A DNA stretch of 32,414 bases. It comes from an uncultured Bacteroidales bacterium (GTDB taxonomy: Bacteria > Bacteroidota > Bacteroidia > Bacteroidales > Paludibacteraceae). Where the stretch lies: contig CACZZL010000023.1 of the NCBI GenBank assembly GCA_902785605.1, forward strand, positions 1-32,414. The letters are read 5' to 3'. Positions 23,968 through 31,650 of the stretch are shown here, one piece after another. Numbering within the stretch: the first letter of the stretch is position 1; each line of letters begins with the position of its first letter. The notes under the pieces were generated by a model. The model worked only from the letters and a program-made list of their open reading frames with translations, searched no databases and was not told the origin of the DNA. Both the position numbers and the translations under genes were made by a program.

Positions 23968-24987
23968 TTAACGCAGCAGGAAGCCGAAGTTATTCACGTT
24001 CTTCAGTGCCACGCCGGTACCGCGTGCAACAGAGTGCAACGGATCGTCTGCTACGTGGAACTGAATCGTGATCTTGTCCGTCAGACGTTTGGCCAGACCA
24101 TGGAGCAATGCACCACCACCGGTCAGGTAGATACCACGTTTAACGATATCCGAGTACAACTCCGGCGGAGTCGTCTCCAGCGCCTGAAGGATAGCGCCCT
24201 CGATTTTGCTCACACTCTTCTCCAGACAGTGCGAGATCTCTTGGTAACTAACCGGAACAGACATCGGCAGCGCCGTCACTTTGTTCGGGCCGACAACGAT
24301 GAAGTCCTCCGGAGCGTCCTCCAGTTCCGGCAGTGCCGAACCGACCTGAATCTTAATGCGTTCAGCCGTCGGCTCATCGATACGCAGGTTGTGCATACGA
24401 CCCATGTATTCGATGATATCCTGGTTGAAGTCGTCACCTGCGATCTTGATGGACTTGTTGCTCACAATACCCCCCAGCGAGATCACGGCGATCTCCGTCG
24501 TACCACCACCGATATCTACGATCATACAGCCCTCCGGACTCTCTACGTCAATACCGATACCGATCGCTGCGGCCATCGGCTCGTAGATCATGTAGATGTC
24601 ACGTCCTCCTGCGTGCTCCGAGCTGTCACGCACGGCGCGGATTTCCACTTCGGTTGAACCCGAAGGAATACATACCACCATACGAATAGACGGAGAGAAG
24701 AGTCGCGTCTGCTTCGGAATCATCTTGATCATACCGCGGATCATCATCTCGCAGGCATAGAAGTCTGCGATCACACCGTCGCGCAGCGGGCGTACGGTGC
24801 GGATCATGGTGCCGCCTTTACCAATCATCTGTTGTGCCTTGCGGCCGACAGCAACCATCTTGTTGTCTGCCATTGAGATAGCTACTACCGACGGCTCGTC
24901 CACTACGATCTTATCATCGCACATGATGATGGTGTTGGCCGTTCCCAAGTCAATAGCAATCTCTTGTGTAAAAGAAAAAAGTCCCAT
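23968..24987 (-). CDS. mreB: Rod-shape-determining actin homologue MreB
   Basis: MreB is a bacterial actin that forms membrane-bound filaments and guides RodA/PBP2. It has phosphate-binding loop 1 DLGTANTIIM near residues 13-22, phosphate 2 MIVDIGGGTTEIAVISLGGIV, and the adenosine motif YLTGGGALLHGLAKRLTD near the end. The length of 339 aa is full. It is the first gene of the 15-gene minus-strand run and has its own promoter 35-70 bases upstream. Confidence 0.98.
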   Translation of the reverse strand: MGLFSFTQEIAIDLGTANTIIMCDDKIVVDEPSVVAISMADNKMVAVGRKAQQMIGKGGTMIRTVRPLRDGVIADFYACEMMIRGMIKMIPKQTRLFSPSIRMVVCIPSGSTEVEIRAVRDSSEHAGGRDIYMIYEPMAAAIGIGIDVESPEGCMIVDIGGGTTEIAVISLGGIVSNKSIKIAGDDFNQDIIEYMGRMHNLRIDEPTAERIKIQVGSALPELEDAPEDFIVVGPNKVTALPMSVPVSYQEISHCLEKSVSKIEGAILQALETTPPELYSDIVKRGIYLTGGGALLHGLAKRLTDKITIQFHVADDPLHSVARGTGVALKNVNNFGFLLR

Positions 24988-25026
24988 ATAGTTATTGTTT
25001 TAAGTGCCTATTTCTGCAAATTAGCG

Positions 25027-25070
25027 TGCAAAATTACAAATAATTTTTGATATATGCAAGCGTGCGCGTA
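25027..25070 (-). repeat. Left arm of a 44-bp imperfect inverted repeat (mreB promoter side)
   Basis: Read on the minus strand these 44 bases match 25218-25261 on the plus strand at 34 of 44 positions without gaps. Both arms contain TACGCGCRCGCTTGCRTAT upstream and TAATTTTGCA as the -7 element. Confidence 0.75.
25029..25059 (-). promoter_or_regulatory. Promoter of the mreB operon
   Basis: On the minus strand, TTG (25059-25057) and TAATTTTG (25036-25029) are 20 bases apart. Transcription should start near 25021, leaving a leader of about 35 nt before mreB. Confidence 0.78.
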
Positions 25071-25217
25071 ACTTTTTTGTGCAAAAAAATTCGCAGTATT
25101 TTTCTTAAAAATGTAAGTTCATTCGATTTCATCGGAACTATTTTCGTTGTTTCGCGGTGGAAATGTATTTGTCTGACCCGCGCTTTTCCTTGTTCGACGT
25201 TTTTCTTTCTAAAAAAA
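25071..25217. other. Non-coding core between divergent promoters
   Basis: I see no gene here. The open frames across it are low-complexity and lack any recognisable domain. The DNA alternates T/A runs with short GC-rich bits, and there is a weak hairpin around GTTC-ATTCGAT-TTC-ATCG-GAAC (25118-25139). It may hold regulator sites for the two outward-facing promoters. Confidence 0.4.
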
Positions 25218-25261
25218 TACGCGCGCGCTTGCGTATTCCAATTTTTTTTACTAATTTTGCA
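25218..25261 (+). repeat. Right arm of the 44-bp imperfect inverted repeat
   Basis: This is the partner of 25027-25070; the mismatches are mainly in the A/T-rich spacer between the promoter boxes. It carries the rightward promoter. Confidence 0.75.
25229..25259 (+). promoter_or_regulatory. Rightward promoter facing the pfkB operon, antisense to tRNA-Asn
   Basis: TTG 25229-25231 and TAATTTTG 25252-25259 have a 20-base spacer. The expected start near 25266 lies about 267 bases before pfkB, and the RNA would run antisense through the tRNA-Asn gene. I see no plus-strand terminator between, so it could be the pfkB operon promoter with a long leader, or the promoter of a small RNA. Confidence 0.6.
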
Positions 25262-25279
25262 GCGTTTTTCGGGGAGGGG

Positions 25280-25312
25280 AAAAAAGAAAGCACCCACGGA
25301 AACCGTAAGTGC
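25280..25312 (-). terminator. Intrinsic terminator of tRNA-Asn
   Basis: On the minus strand the ten-base arms GCACTTACGG and CCGTGGGTGC pair fully (two G-T pairs) around a TTT loop and are followed by TTTCTTTTTT. It lies three bases after the encoded CCA end. Confidence 0.88.
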
Positions 25313-25314
25313 CT

Positions 25315-25391
25315 TGGCGCTCCCTCTAGGACTTGAACCTAGGACCCCCTGATTAACAGTCAGATGCTCTAACCGACTGAGCTAAGGAAGC
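25315..25391 (-). tRNA. tRNA-Asn (anticodon GTT)
   Basis: A full cloverleaf can be drawn: acceptor GCTTCCT / AGGGAGC (one T-G pair), D arm GCTC...GAGC, and anticodon stem TCTGA / TCAGG with loop CTGTTAA, giving anticodon GTT. The T arm is CTAGG-TTCAAGT-CCTAG. The discriminator is G and the 3' CCA is encoded in the DNA. It has its own promoter and terminator, so it is a single-gene unit. TsaE, encoded in this window, takes part in the t6A37 modification that this ANN-decoding tRNA should carry. Confidence 0.97.
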
Positions 25392-25424
25392 GTGTTCTAT
25401 GCTCTCGTTTTTCGAAAGCGGGTG

Positions 25425-25455
25425 CAAAAGTACTGCTTTTTTCTGACATGTGCAA
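25425..25455 (-). promoter_or_regulatory. Promoter of tRNA-Asn
   Basis: On the minus strand, TTG (25455-25453) and TACTTTTG (25432-25425) are 20 bases apart. The upstream element TGCATTTTTTTGC (25476-25464) is shared with the rsmA promoter; over 58 bases (25476-25419 against 21-78) the two agree at 46 positions. The transcript would start about 27 bases before the mature tRNA. Confidence 0.78.
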
Positions 25456-25532
25456 ATTTTTTGGCAAAAAAATGCATGTAGAGGTCACTTTTTTTGAAAA
25501 ACAACCCTATTTAAGGTCAAAAACATACAAAA

Positions 25533-26540
25533 ATGAAGAAAATTTTAGGATTAGGTAATGCGTTGACGGACATTCTGCTCCAGGTGAGTGAAGATGATTT
25601 GCGCGAACTCGGTTTTCCGAAAGGAAGCATGAACCTCATTTCTAAAGATCAGGCAGAGCAGATTCAGTATCGTTTTCTGTCGGTTCGTAAACGTATGGTA
25701 GCAGGCGGTTCTGCTTCTAATACCATCAACTGTATTGCTTCATTAGGCGGAAAAGCAGCCTTCATCGGTAAGATCGGAAATGATGAGGTAGGTGATTTCT
25801 ACCGCGAGGACATGCTCAAGAACGGTGTCAAGCCGATCTTGTTGCTCTCGACCCAAAACGCTATGTCGGGTGTGTCCATCGTCTTGGTGACCCCGGACGG
25901 TGAGCGTACGTTCGCTACCTATCTGGGCGCTGCGGCGGAACTGTGCGCCGATGATATCTCCAAAGATGCGTTCAACGGGTATGATATTTTCCATATCGAG
26001 GGCTATCTGGTGCAGAACCATGAGTTGCTGGAGAAATCGCTTCGCCTGGCCAAAGAGTCCGGTTGTATGGTGTCGCTCGATCTGGCGTCCTACAACGTGA
26101 TTAACGAAAACCATGCTTTCCTCAAAGACCTCGTTAAACAGTACGTCGATATCGTCTTTGCCAACGAGGACGAGTCGTTCGCTTATACGCACCTCAATCC
26201 CGAAGAGTCCGTACAGATGATCGCTGAGCAATGCGACATAGCGGTTGTCAAAGTAGGTAAGAACGGCTCCTATGTACAGCAGGGCAGCAAGCGTCACCAC
26301 ATCGGTGCCATCACGACCAGTTGTACCGACTCGACCGGTGCCGGTGACTATTTTGCAGGCGGTTTTTTGCACGCACTCGCAGACGGCTTTGATATTCGTC
26401 GTTGTGCGGAGATCGGTACGATTGCTGCCGGTCGTGTTGTGGAGGTGGTCGGTACCAAACTGAATGAAGATACCTGGGAAGAGATCCGTCGTATCTGTGC
26501 CCTCTACCGCGGTTTTATGCAGAAATATGATAAAGACTAA
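25533..26540 (+). CDS. PfkB-family sugar/nucleoside kinase (adenosine kinase-like)
   Basis: This 335-aa kinase is of the ribokinase/PfkB family. It has an N-terminal GLGNALTDILLQV, the GGSASNTINCIASLGGKAAFIGKIGNDEVGDFY signature near residues 56-90, and the ATP/catalytic motif DSTGAGDYFAGGFLHAL with catalytic Asp272. Bacteroidota copies are usually labelled adenosine kinase or plain carbohydrate kinase, and the substrate cannot be told from sequence. It heads a plus-strand operon with plsC 6 bp downstream. Its promoter may be the one at 25229-25259. Confidence 0.88.
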   Translation: MKKILGLGNALTDILLQVSEDDLRELGFPKGSMNLISKDQAEQIQYRFLSVRKRMVAGGSASNTINCIASLGGKAAFIGKIGNDEVGDFYREDMLKNGVKPILLLSTQNAMSGVSIVLVTPDGERTFATYLGAAAELCADDISKDAFNGYDIFHIEGYLVQNHELLEKSLRLAKESGCMVSLDLASYNVINENHAFLKDLVKQYVDIVFANEDESFAYTHLNPEESVQMIAEQCDIAVVKVGKNGSYVQQGSKRHHIGAITTSCTDSTGAGDYFAGGFLHALADGFDIRRCAEIGTIAAGRVVEVVGTKLNEDTWEEIRRICALYRGFMQKYDKD

Positions 26541-26546
26541 CGAATC

Positions 26547-27272
26547 ATGAAATATATATTTCTTCCGTTTTATTGGTTGTGGCAGTATCTGATTGCATGG
26601 CCGATTCTCTGTGGTCTGACCGTGTTCACTGCCGTATTCACCATCTGCACGTTCCCTTGGCGTAATGCGGAGTTCGTGCACAAAGTGCAGCAGTTCTGGT
26701 CCCGTTCGTTCTTCTGGCTGATGTTCATTCCCGTCTCGGTGGACGGAGAGGAGCATATCGTGAAGGGGCAGAGTTATGTGTTTGTGGCGAACCATCAGTC
26801 GATGTTCGATGTGTGGCTCGTGTACGGCTGGCTGCCGGTGATCTTCAAATGGCTCATGAAAGCCGAACTGCGCCATGTGCCGTTCGTCGGCATCGGGTGC
26901 AAGGCTGCAGGACACATCTTCGTCGATCGCCGGAATGCGAAAGCGGCGATGGAGAGCCTCAAAGAGGTGGGTAAGCAATTGGTGAACGGAGTATGCACCG
27001 TCATCTTCCCGGAGGGAACACGTTCCAAGAACGGTGAGATCGGACGGTTCAAACGCGGTGCGTTCCAGATCGCTTGGGAACTGGGTCTGCCGGTCATCCC
27101 GCTCTCGCTGGACGGCTGTTTTGAGGTGCTGCCCAAGGGCAAGCCGTTCGTGCATCGTCACCCCGTGCATATGCATATCGGCGAACCGATGGACCTGAAA
27201 CAGTATGCGGACGCCAACGAAGCGATTGAGGCGGTGCGGAATGCCGTCATCAACGGACGAATCAAAAAATAG
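26547..27272 (+). CDS. plsC: 1-acyl-sn-glycerol-3-phosphate acyltransferase
   Basis: PlsC makes phosphatidic acid from lysophosphatidic acid at the inner membrane. It has an N-terminal membrane segment (WQYLIAWPILCGLTVFTAVFT, 12-32), the catalytic NHQSMFD with His83 and Asp88, and the substrate motif FPEGTR at 154-159, followed by GAFQIAWELGLPVIPLSL. The length of 241 aa is normal. This is the better candidate for the housekeeping enzyme of the two PlsC-like proteins in the window. Confidence 0.94.
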   Translation: MKYIFLPFYWLWQYLIAWPILCGLTVFTAVFTICTFPWRNAEFVHKVQQFWSRSFFWLMFIPVSVDGEEHIVKGQSYVFVANHQSMFDVWLVYGWLPVIFKWLMKAELRHVPFVGIGCKAAGHIFVDRRNAKAAMESLKEVGKQLVNGVCTVIFPEGTRSKNGEIGRFKRGAFQIAWELGLPVIPLSLDGCFEVLPKGKPFVHRHPVHMHIGEPMDLKQYADANEAIEAVRNAVINGRIKK

Positions 27273-27281
27273 TATCGAGAC

Positions 27282-28445
27282 GTGCTTTTTCGCGATATCA
27301 TAGGGCAAGAGGCAACCAAACAGCAGCTGCGTCAGAATGTGCGTGAGGGACGAATCCCGCATGCACAACTCTTTGCGGGCATATCGGGTATCGGCAAACT
27401 GCAGTTGGCGCTGGCCTATGCGCAGTACCTTAATTGCCCCAACCGCACGGACGAGGACAGTTGTGGCACGTGTCCGACCTGTCTGCAGTACCAACACCTG
27501 CAACACCCGGATCTGCATTTTGTGTTCCCGATCGTCAAAACAGACGCGGGAGACACCTGTGATGCGTTCTTGGAGCCTTGGCGCGAGATCATCCTTAACA
27601 AGCATTATTTCAATCTCGAAGAATGGCATGAGGCGCTTGGCGTGGAGACCAAGCAATCCATGATCTACGAGAAAGAGAGTGGGGAGATCCTGCGCAAACT
27701 GAGTCTCAAAGCGTACGGGGACGGTTATAAGGTCATGATCATCTGGCAGCCGGAGAAGATGAATGCCGACTGCGCCAACAAGTTACTTAAGATCCTCGAA
27801 GAGCCGGCCGAGAAGACGGTGTTCCTGCTGGTGAGCGAACACCCGGAGAAACTGCTATCCACCATTCAGTCCCGTGTGCAGACGGTGCGTGTGCCGCGGC
27901 TGGAGACGGAGACGATTGCTGCCGCGCTGATGCAGAGAGGGATCGATGCAACCAAAGCGACCGATATCGCCCGAATCGCGAACGGCAGTTATCTGGCAGC
28001 GGTTCACAAAGCCGCTGAGACCGAGGAGAATCAGCAGGAATTGCGCGATTTCATCGCACTTTTCCGAGATGCTTATACGGTGGGCGTGCTCAGTGATCCG
28101 CAGAAGAAATACGAATCGCTCAAGCGCTTGCGTCAGTGGAGTCTGGATATGGCCGATGCCAAAGTGGGCCGAGAGCGTCAGAAGCATTTTCTGCAGTACG
28201 CTCAGCAACAGGTGCGCGAGAACTATATCCGTAACATTGGGCAACCCGAACTCAATTACCAGATGGAAGCCGAGCGCGATTTTTCCGTCCGCTTTGCGCC
28301 CTTCATTCATGACGGTAATGTGGAGGCCATCATGAACCAACTGGATCTGGCAGAACGACAAATAGAACAAAACGGCAATGCGAAGATGATCTTCTTCGAT
28401 CTTTGCCTGCAAATGATAGTGTTGATTAAACGTAAAAAAGTATGA
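27282..28445 (+). CDS. holB: DNA polymerase III subunit delta' (clamp loader)
   Basis: This is the delta' subunit of the sliding-clamp loader. It has FRDIIGQEATKQQL, PHAQLFAGISGIGKLQLALAYAQYL (a weakened Walker A; delta' does not hydrolyse ATP), and a small zinc module with CPNRTDEDSCGTCPTC. Sensor-like blocks KVMIIWQPEKMNADCANKLLKILEEPAEKTVFLLVSE and LLSTIQSRVQTVRVP (SRC becomes SRV) follow. The 387 aa fit the family. The start is GTG at 27282, 9 bp after plsC. The stop overlaps the ricT start (ATGA). Confidence 0.92.
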   Translation: MLFRDIIGQEATKQQLRQNVREGRIPHAQLFAGISGIGKLQLALAYAQYLNCPNRTDEDSCGTCPTCLQYQHLQHPDLHFVFPIVKTDAGDTCDAFLEPWREIILNKHYFNLEEWHEALGVETKQSMIYEKESGEILRKLSLKAYGDGYKVMIIWQPEKMNADCANKLLKILEEPAEKTVFLLVSEHPEKLLSTIQSRVQTVRVPRLETETIAAALMQRGIDATKATDIARIANGSYLAAVHKAAETEENQQELRDFIALFRDAYTVGVLSDPQKKYESLKRLRQWSLDMADAKVGRERQKHFLQYAQQQVRENYIRNIGQPELNYQMEAERDFSVRFAPFIHDGNVEAIMNQLDLAERQIEQNGNAKMIFFDLCLQMIVLIKRKKV

Positions 28446-29542
28446 AATCATATACAACAGGAGCTGAACATACCGAGCTGGAAGCGGCTGCTACCAAGCG
28501 GAACTCGGCACATATGTTGCCGGTGTGTGATTGGTTAGCCGACCTGCCGGAGAACACCCGACTGACCGACCTGATTGAGGTGCAGTTTAAGAACACCCGC
28601 AAAGGCTATTACCACAACAGTGCGCACTTACCGCTGGAGAAAGGCGTGCAAGTGGTTGTGGAAGCGAACCCGGGTTATGACGTGGGCGAAGTGGTGCTGA
28701 CGGGTAAACTGGTGGAACTGCAGATCAAAAAGAACAAGATTGACTCGTCCCGATATGAGATCCGTCAAGTGCTTCGTATCGCGACCGAACAGGATTTGGA
28801 GCGTGCTGCACAGGCGCATGCGCGGGAGCACGAGACGATGATCAAAGCGCGCGAACTGGCCAAATCGCTTGGTCTGGAGATGAAGATAGGCGATGTGGAG
28901 TACCAGGGAGACGGATCCAAGGCCATCTTCTTCTATATCGCAGACGGTCGTGTGGACTTCCGCCAACTCATCAAGGTCTATGCCGAGACTTTCCGTATCC
29001 GTGTGGAGATGAAACAGATCGGTGCACGTCAGGAAGCCGGTCGTATTGGTGGAACAGGTCCGTGCGGACGCGAGTTGTGCTGCTCAACCTGGATGATCAA
29101 TTTCTCGTCGGTCGGTACCGGTGCTGCCCGACTGCAGAACATATCTCCCAACCCGCAGAAGTTGGCAGGTATGTGCGCGAAACTGAAGTGCTGTCTCAAC
29201 TACGAGGTGCCGGTCTATGAGGATGCCTCTAAGTTATTACCGTCCCGTCATGCGGAACTGGAGACCAAGGATGCAACGTACTATTTCTTCACGTCTGATC
29301 CCTTGGCAGGCACGGTGACCTATTCGTCTGACCCGCATGTGCCGGCTAACCTCACGACGCTGACGGCCGCCCGGGCGCATGAGATCATCGCCATGAACCG
29401 AAACGGCGAGAAACCCGATACGCTGGAAGGATCACGGGCTGTGATGAACGAGATCGGCTACCAGACAGGACACGGAGACGTGACACGATTTGATCGGAAA
29501 AAGAAAAAACACCATGACCGGGATAGGAGGGACAGAAGATGA
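28442..29542 (+). CDS. ricT: PSP1-domain Fe-S protein, RicT (YaaT) homologue
   Basis: It is related to Bacillus RicT, part of a [4Fe-4S] complex that affects RNase Y activity and biofilm or sporulation choices. It has a PSP1 C-terminal domain in residues 85-190 and then the cysteine clusters GPCGRELCCSTW (C208, C213, C214) and MCAKLKCCLNYE (C245, C250, C251). The end is highly basic ([15 protein letters not shown]). Its Bacillus partners RicA and RicF are not seen here. Placement directly after holB and before gldH is, from memory, common in Bacteroidota. Confidence 0.9.
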   Translation: MKSYTTGAEHTELEAAATKRNSAHMLPVCDWLADLPENTRLTDLIEVQFKNTRKGYYHNSAHLPLEKGVQVVVEANPGYDVGEVVLTGKLVELQIKKNKIDSSRYEIRQVLRIATEQDLERAAQAHAREHETMIKARELAKSLGLEMKIGDVEYQGDGSKAIFFYIADGRVDFRQLIKVYAETFRIRVEMKQIGARQEAGRIGGTGPCGRELCCSTWMINFSSVGTGAARLQNISPNPQKLAGMCAKLKCCLNYEVPVYEDASKLLPSRHAELETKDATYYFFTSDPLAGTVTYSSDPHVPANLTTLTAARAHEIIAMNRNGEKPDTLEGSRAVMNEIGYQTGHGDVTRFDRKKKKHHDRDRRDRR

Positions 29543-30015
29543 ATAGAAAGGTGATAGGTTATAGGTTATGGGTTATGGTGATTGCTTGTTTGGCATTCAC
29601 GTCGTGTCAAAACGACATCGTCTATAGTCAGTTTTGTTCGATTCCATCGGGCGAATGGTCGATAGACGATCAGGCTTCGTTTGACTATACGGTGGCCGAT
29701 ACGACCGCCGGTTACGACATGCTCCTCTACGTGCGTCACACGGAGCGCTATCCGTATCAGAACATGTGGTTGTTTGTGACCAATAACAATCGCGTGGACA
29801 CGATTGAGTTCTATCTGGCAGACGACCGCGGACAGTGGTTGGGTGATAAACACCATGGGTTCATCGAGATGCCGGTACTGTTGGAGGACCATTATCATTT
29901 TACAGATACCGGAACCTACCACATGACCGTGCTGCACGGAATGCGCGACAGCCTGTTGCGCGGTGTGACGGATGTCGGATTGGAAATACGCAAGAACAAC
30001 GATGGGAAAAAATAA
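29539..30015 (+). CDS. gldH: GldH-like lipoprotein
   Basis: This is a 158-aa lipoprotein of the GldH family (gliding-motility lipoprotein in Flavobacterium, widely kept in non-gliding relatives). The lipobox AFTSC has Cys23. The body has the family pattern [33 protein letters not shown] and [12 protein letters not shown]. The first 14 residues are encoded by a seven-base tandem repeat (ATAGGTT, ATAGGTT, ATGGGTT) that forms the n-region and the start of the hydrophobic core. The gene overlaps ricT by 4 bp and trmB by 14 bp. Confidence 0.87.
   Translation: MNRKVIGYRLWVMVIACLAFTSCQNDIVYSQFCSIPSGEWSIDDQASFDYTVADTTAGYDMLLYVRHTERYPYQNMWLFVTNNNRVDTIEFYLADDRGQWLGDKHHGFIEMPVLLEDHYHFTDTGTYHMTVLHGMRDSLLRGVTDVGLEIRKNNDGKK
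29554..29581 (+). repeat. Seven-base tandem repeat (ATAGGTT) encoding the GldH signal peptide
   Basis: ATAGGTT, ATAGGTT, ATGGGTT and ATGGTGA follow in register. Because seven is not a multiple of three, the units are read in shifting frames as IGYRLWVMV (residues 6-14). Confidence 0.7.
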
Positions 30016-30772
30016 GCTAAAGAAGTTCGCGGAGATGGAGACATTCAGCAACGTGTTCCAGTGCGGAGCGCGCGAGATGCTTCCGTCGGGTGGTATGCAC
30101 GAGATGGCAGGTCATTGGCGCGACCGATATTTTCATAACGACCATCCCATCGTGTTGGAACTCGGCTGCGGCCGCGGCGAGTACACGGTCGGTTTGGCGG
30201 AGCGGTACCCGGACAAGAACTTCATCGGCGTGGATATCAAAGGCGCGCGTATGTGGGCCGGTGCCAAGCAGGCCGAACTGGCAGGGCTGAAGAACGTTGC
30301 TTTTCTGCGTACTAACATAGAGATCATCACTGCGTTCTTCGCCAAGGATGAGGTGGATGAGATATGGATCACGTTCTGTGACCCGCAGATGAAAAAAGCG
30401 ACCAAACGTCTGACCAGCACGTACTTCATGCAGCGCTATCAGCAGATTGTCAAACCCTCCGGGCTTATTCATCTCAAGACCGACAGTCCGTTCCTCTATA
30501 CCTATACCACGGAGATGCTGCGGCTTAATCCGTATCCGGTCATCGTGCATACAGACGATCTGTACGGCGCGGAATCGGCGCTGTTGGCGGATGCCAAAGC
30601 GCTGCAGACACACTACGAGAAGCAGTGGTTAGACCGCGGGTTGAGCATCAAGTATATCGAGTGGCAACTCACTCCGCTGACGAAATGGGAAGAGCCGACG
30701 ATTGAGATTGAGAAAGATACCTACCGCTCGTATGGGCGTAATTATCAGGTGAAGCATGACAGAGAGCAGTAA
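30002..30772 (+). CDS. trmB: tRNA (guanine-N7-)-methyltransferase TrmB
   Basis: TrmB makes m7G46 in the variable loop of tRNAs. It has the SAM-binding [19 protein letters not shown] and [10 protein letters not shown], the acid/substrate block [20 protein letters not shown] in place of the FPDPWPKKRHxKRR of proteobacteria, and [12 protein letters not shown]. Reading from the ATG at 30002 gives 256 aa; the frame is open to 29972, but [12 protein letters not shown] is the better start. It overlaps gldH by 14 bp. Confidence 0.94.
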   Translation: MGKNKLKKFAEMETFSNVFQCGAREMLPSGGMHEMAGHWRDRYFHNDHPIVLELGCGRGEYTVGLAERYPDKNFIGVDIKGARMWAGAKQAELAGLKNVAFLRTNIEIITAFFAKDEVDEIWITFCDPQMKKATKRLTSTYFMQRYQQIVKPSGLIHLKTDSPFLYTYTTEMLRLNPYPVIVHTDDLYGAESALLADAKALQTHYEKQWLDRGLSIKYIEWQLTPLTKWEEPTIEIEKDTYRSYGRNYQVKHDREQ

Positions 30773-31649
30773 AAAAGCATTCCTGTGGGTGGCTAAGGTC
30801 ACCACGTGGCTGGGCATCATGATGGTGCTGGGCCTCGGTTTGGTGTTGGTATGGGCGCTGGTGTCACATGGGAGTACGGATGTGACGAGTCTCAAGTGGG
30901 GACAGTTCGTTCAGACGCTCGGCGTGTTCCTGCTGCCGCCGCTGTTGTATGCGGTCATATGGGATCAACGTAGCAACCCGTTCAACCTGCTGCGGCTCAA
31001 TAGGGGCGCGAACTGGAGCGTGTTCCTGATGGCGGTGGCCATCATGTTGTGTGCCTTCCCGGCTATCAACCTGTTGGTGGACCTGAACGGTCGTATCGTA
31101 CTGCCGGAATGTTTGCAGGGTGTCGAGCAGTGGATGAAGAAAATGGAGGACGCAGCGGAGCAGCTGATGACGGATTTTCTGAAGGTGGACAGCATATGGG
31201 GTCTGCTGATCAATGTGGGCTTGATTGCGTTGCTGCCGGCTATCAGTGAAGAGTTGACCTTCCGCGGAGTGCTGCAGCAGCTCTGTCACGGGGATGCGTG
31301 GCAAGAAGGGCGCGCCAAATGGAAGATCCATATGGGCATATGGGTAGCGGCGTTCATCTTTTCTGCCATCCATCTGCAGTTCTACGGTTTCATTCCGCGT
31401 ATGCTGATGGGCGCTATGTTCGGTTACGCGTTCGTGTGGACGGGCAGTCTGTGGGTACCGATTGTCATGCATTTCACCAATAATTTCATGGTGGTCGTGG
31501 TCAATTATGCGCTGGACCAATACGCACCCGAGGATACAAATTATGCCGACACGTTCGGTGCCGGCACAACTTGGTGGTTAGGCGTTCTGAGCCTGATCGT
31601 GGTCTGTGCACTGCTGGGACTGTTGTACCGCAGCACGCACAAAGAGTGA
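30756..31649 (+). CDS. CPBP-family intramembrane glutamic protease
   Basis: This 297-aa integral membrane protease is of the CAAX-protease/bacteriocin-processing (CPBP, Abi) family. About seven hydrophobic segments are visible. The catalytic motifs are [10 protein letters not shown] (Glu165, Glu166, Arg170), [16 protein letters not shown] (His206) and MHFTNNF (His239, Asn242). Substrates are unknown. There is no bacteriocin gene nearby, so an immunity role is not suggested. It overlaps trmB by 17 bp and ends one base from the next, convergent gene. Confidence 0.9.
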   Translation: MTESSKKAFLWVAKVTTWLGIMMVLGLGLVLVWALVSHGSTDVTSLKWGQFVQTLGVFLLPPLLYAVIWDQRSNPFNLLRLNRGANWSVFLMAVAIMLCAFPAINLLVDLNGRIVLPECLQGVEQWMKKMEDAAEQLMTDFLKVDSIWGLLINVGLIALLPAISEELTFRGVLQQLCHGDAWQEGRAKWKIHMGIWVAAFIFSAIHLQFYGFIPRMLMGAMFGYAFVWTGSLWVPIVMHFTNNFMVVVVNYALDQYAPEDTNYADTFGAGTTWWLGVLSLIVVCALLGLLYRSTHKE

Positions 31650-31650
31650 A

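Noticed and set aside
25047-25352. Plus-strand frame of 101 residues across the tRNA region
   Set aside because: Its end (LGLEPRTP) is the familiar false translation of an antisense tRNA; the rest is low-complexity non-coding sequence.
25743-27656. 637-residue open frame on the minus strand opposite pfkB, plsC and holB
   Set aside because: It is fully antisense to three genes with clear motifs, spans their borders, and shows no domain, only His/Arg-rich text typical of an opposite-strand shadow.
30756-31649. CPBP protease as a bacteriocin-immunity or abortive-infection gene
   Set aside because: It is embedded in a housekeeping operon after trmB, with no bacteriocin, toxin or defence gene in the window.
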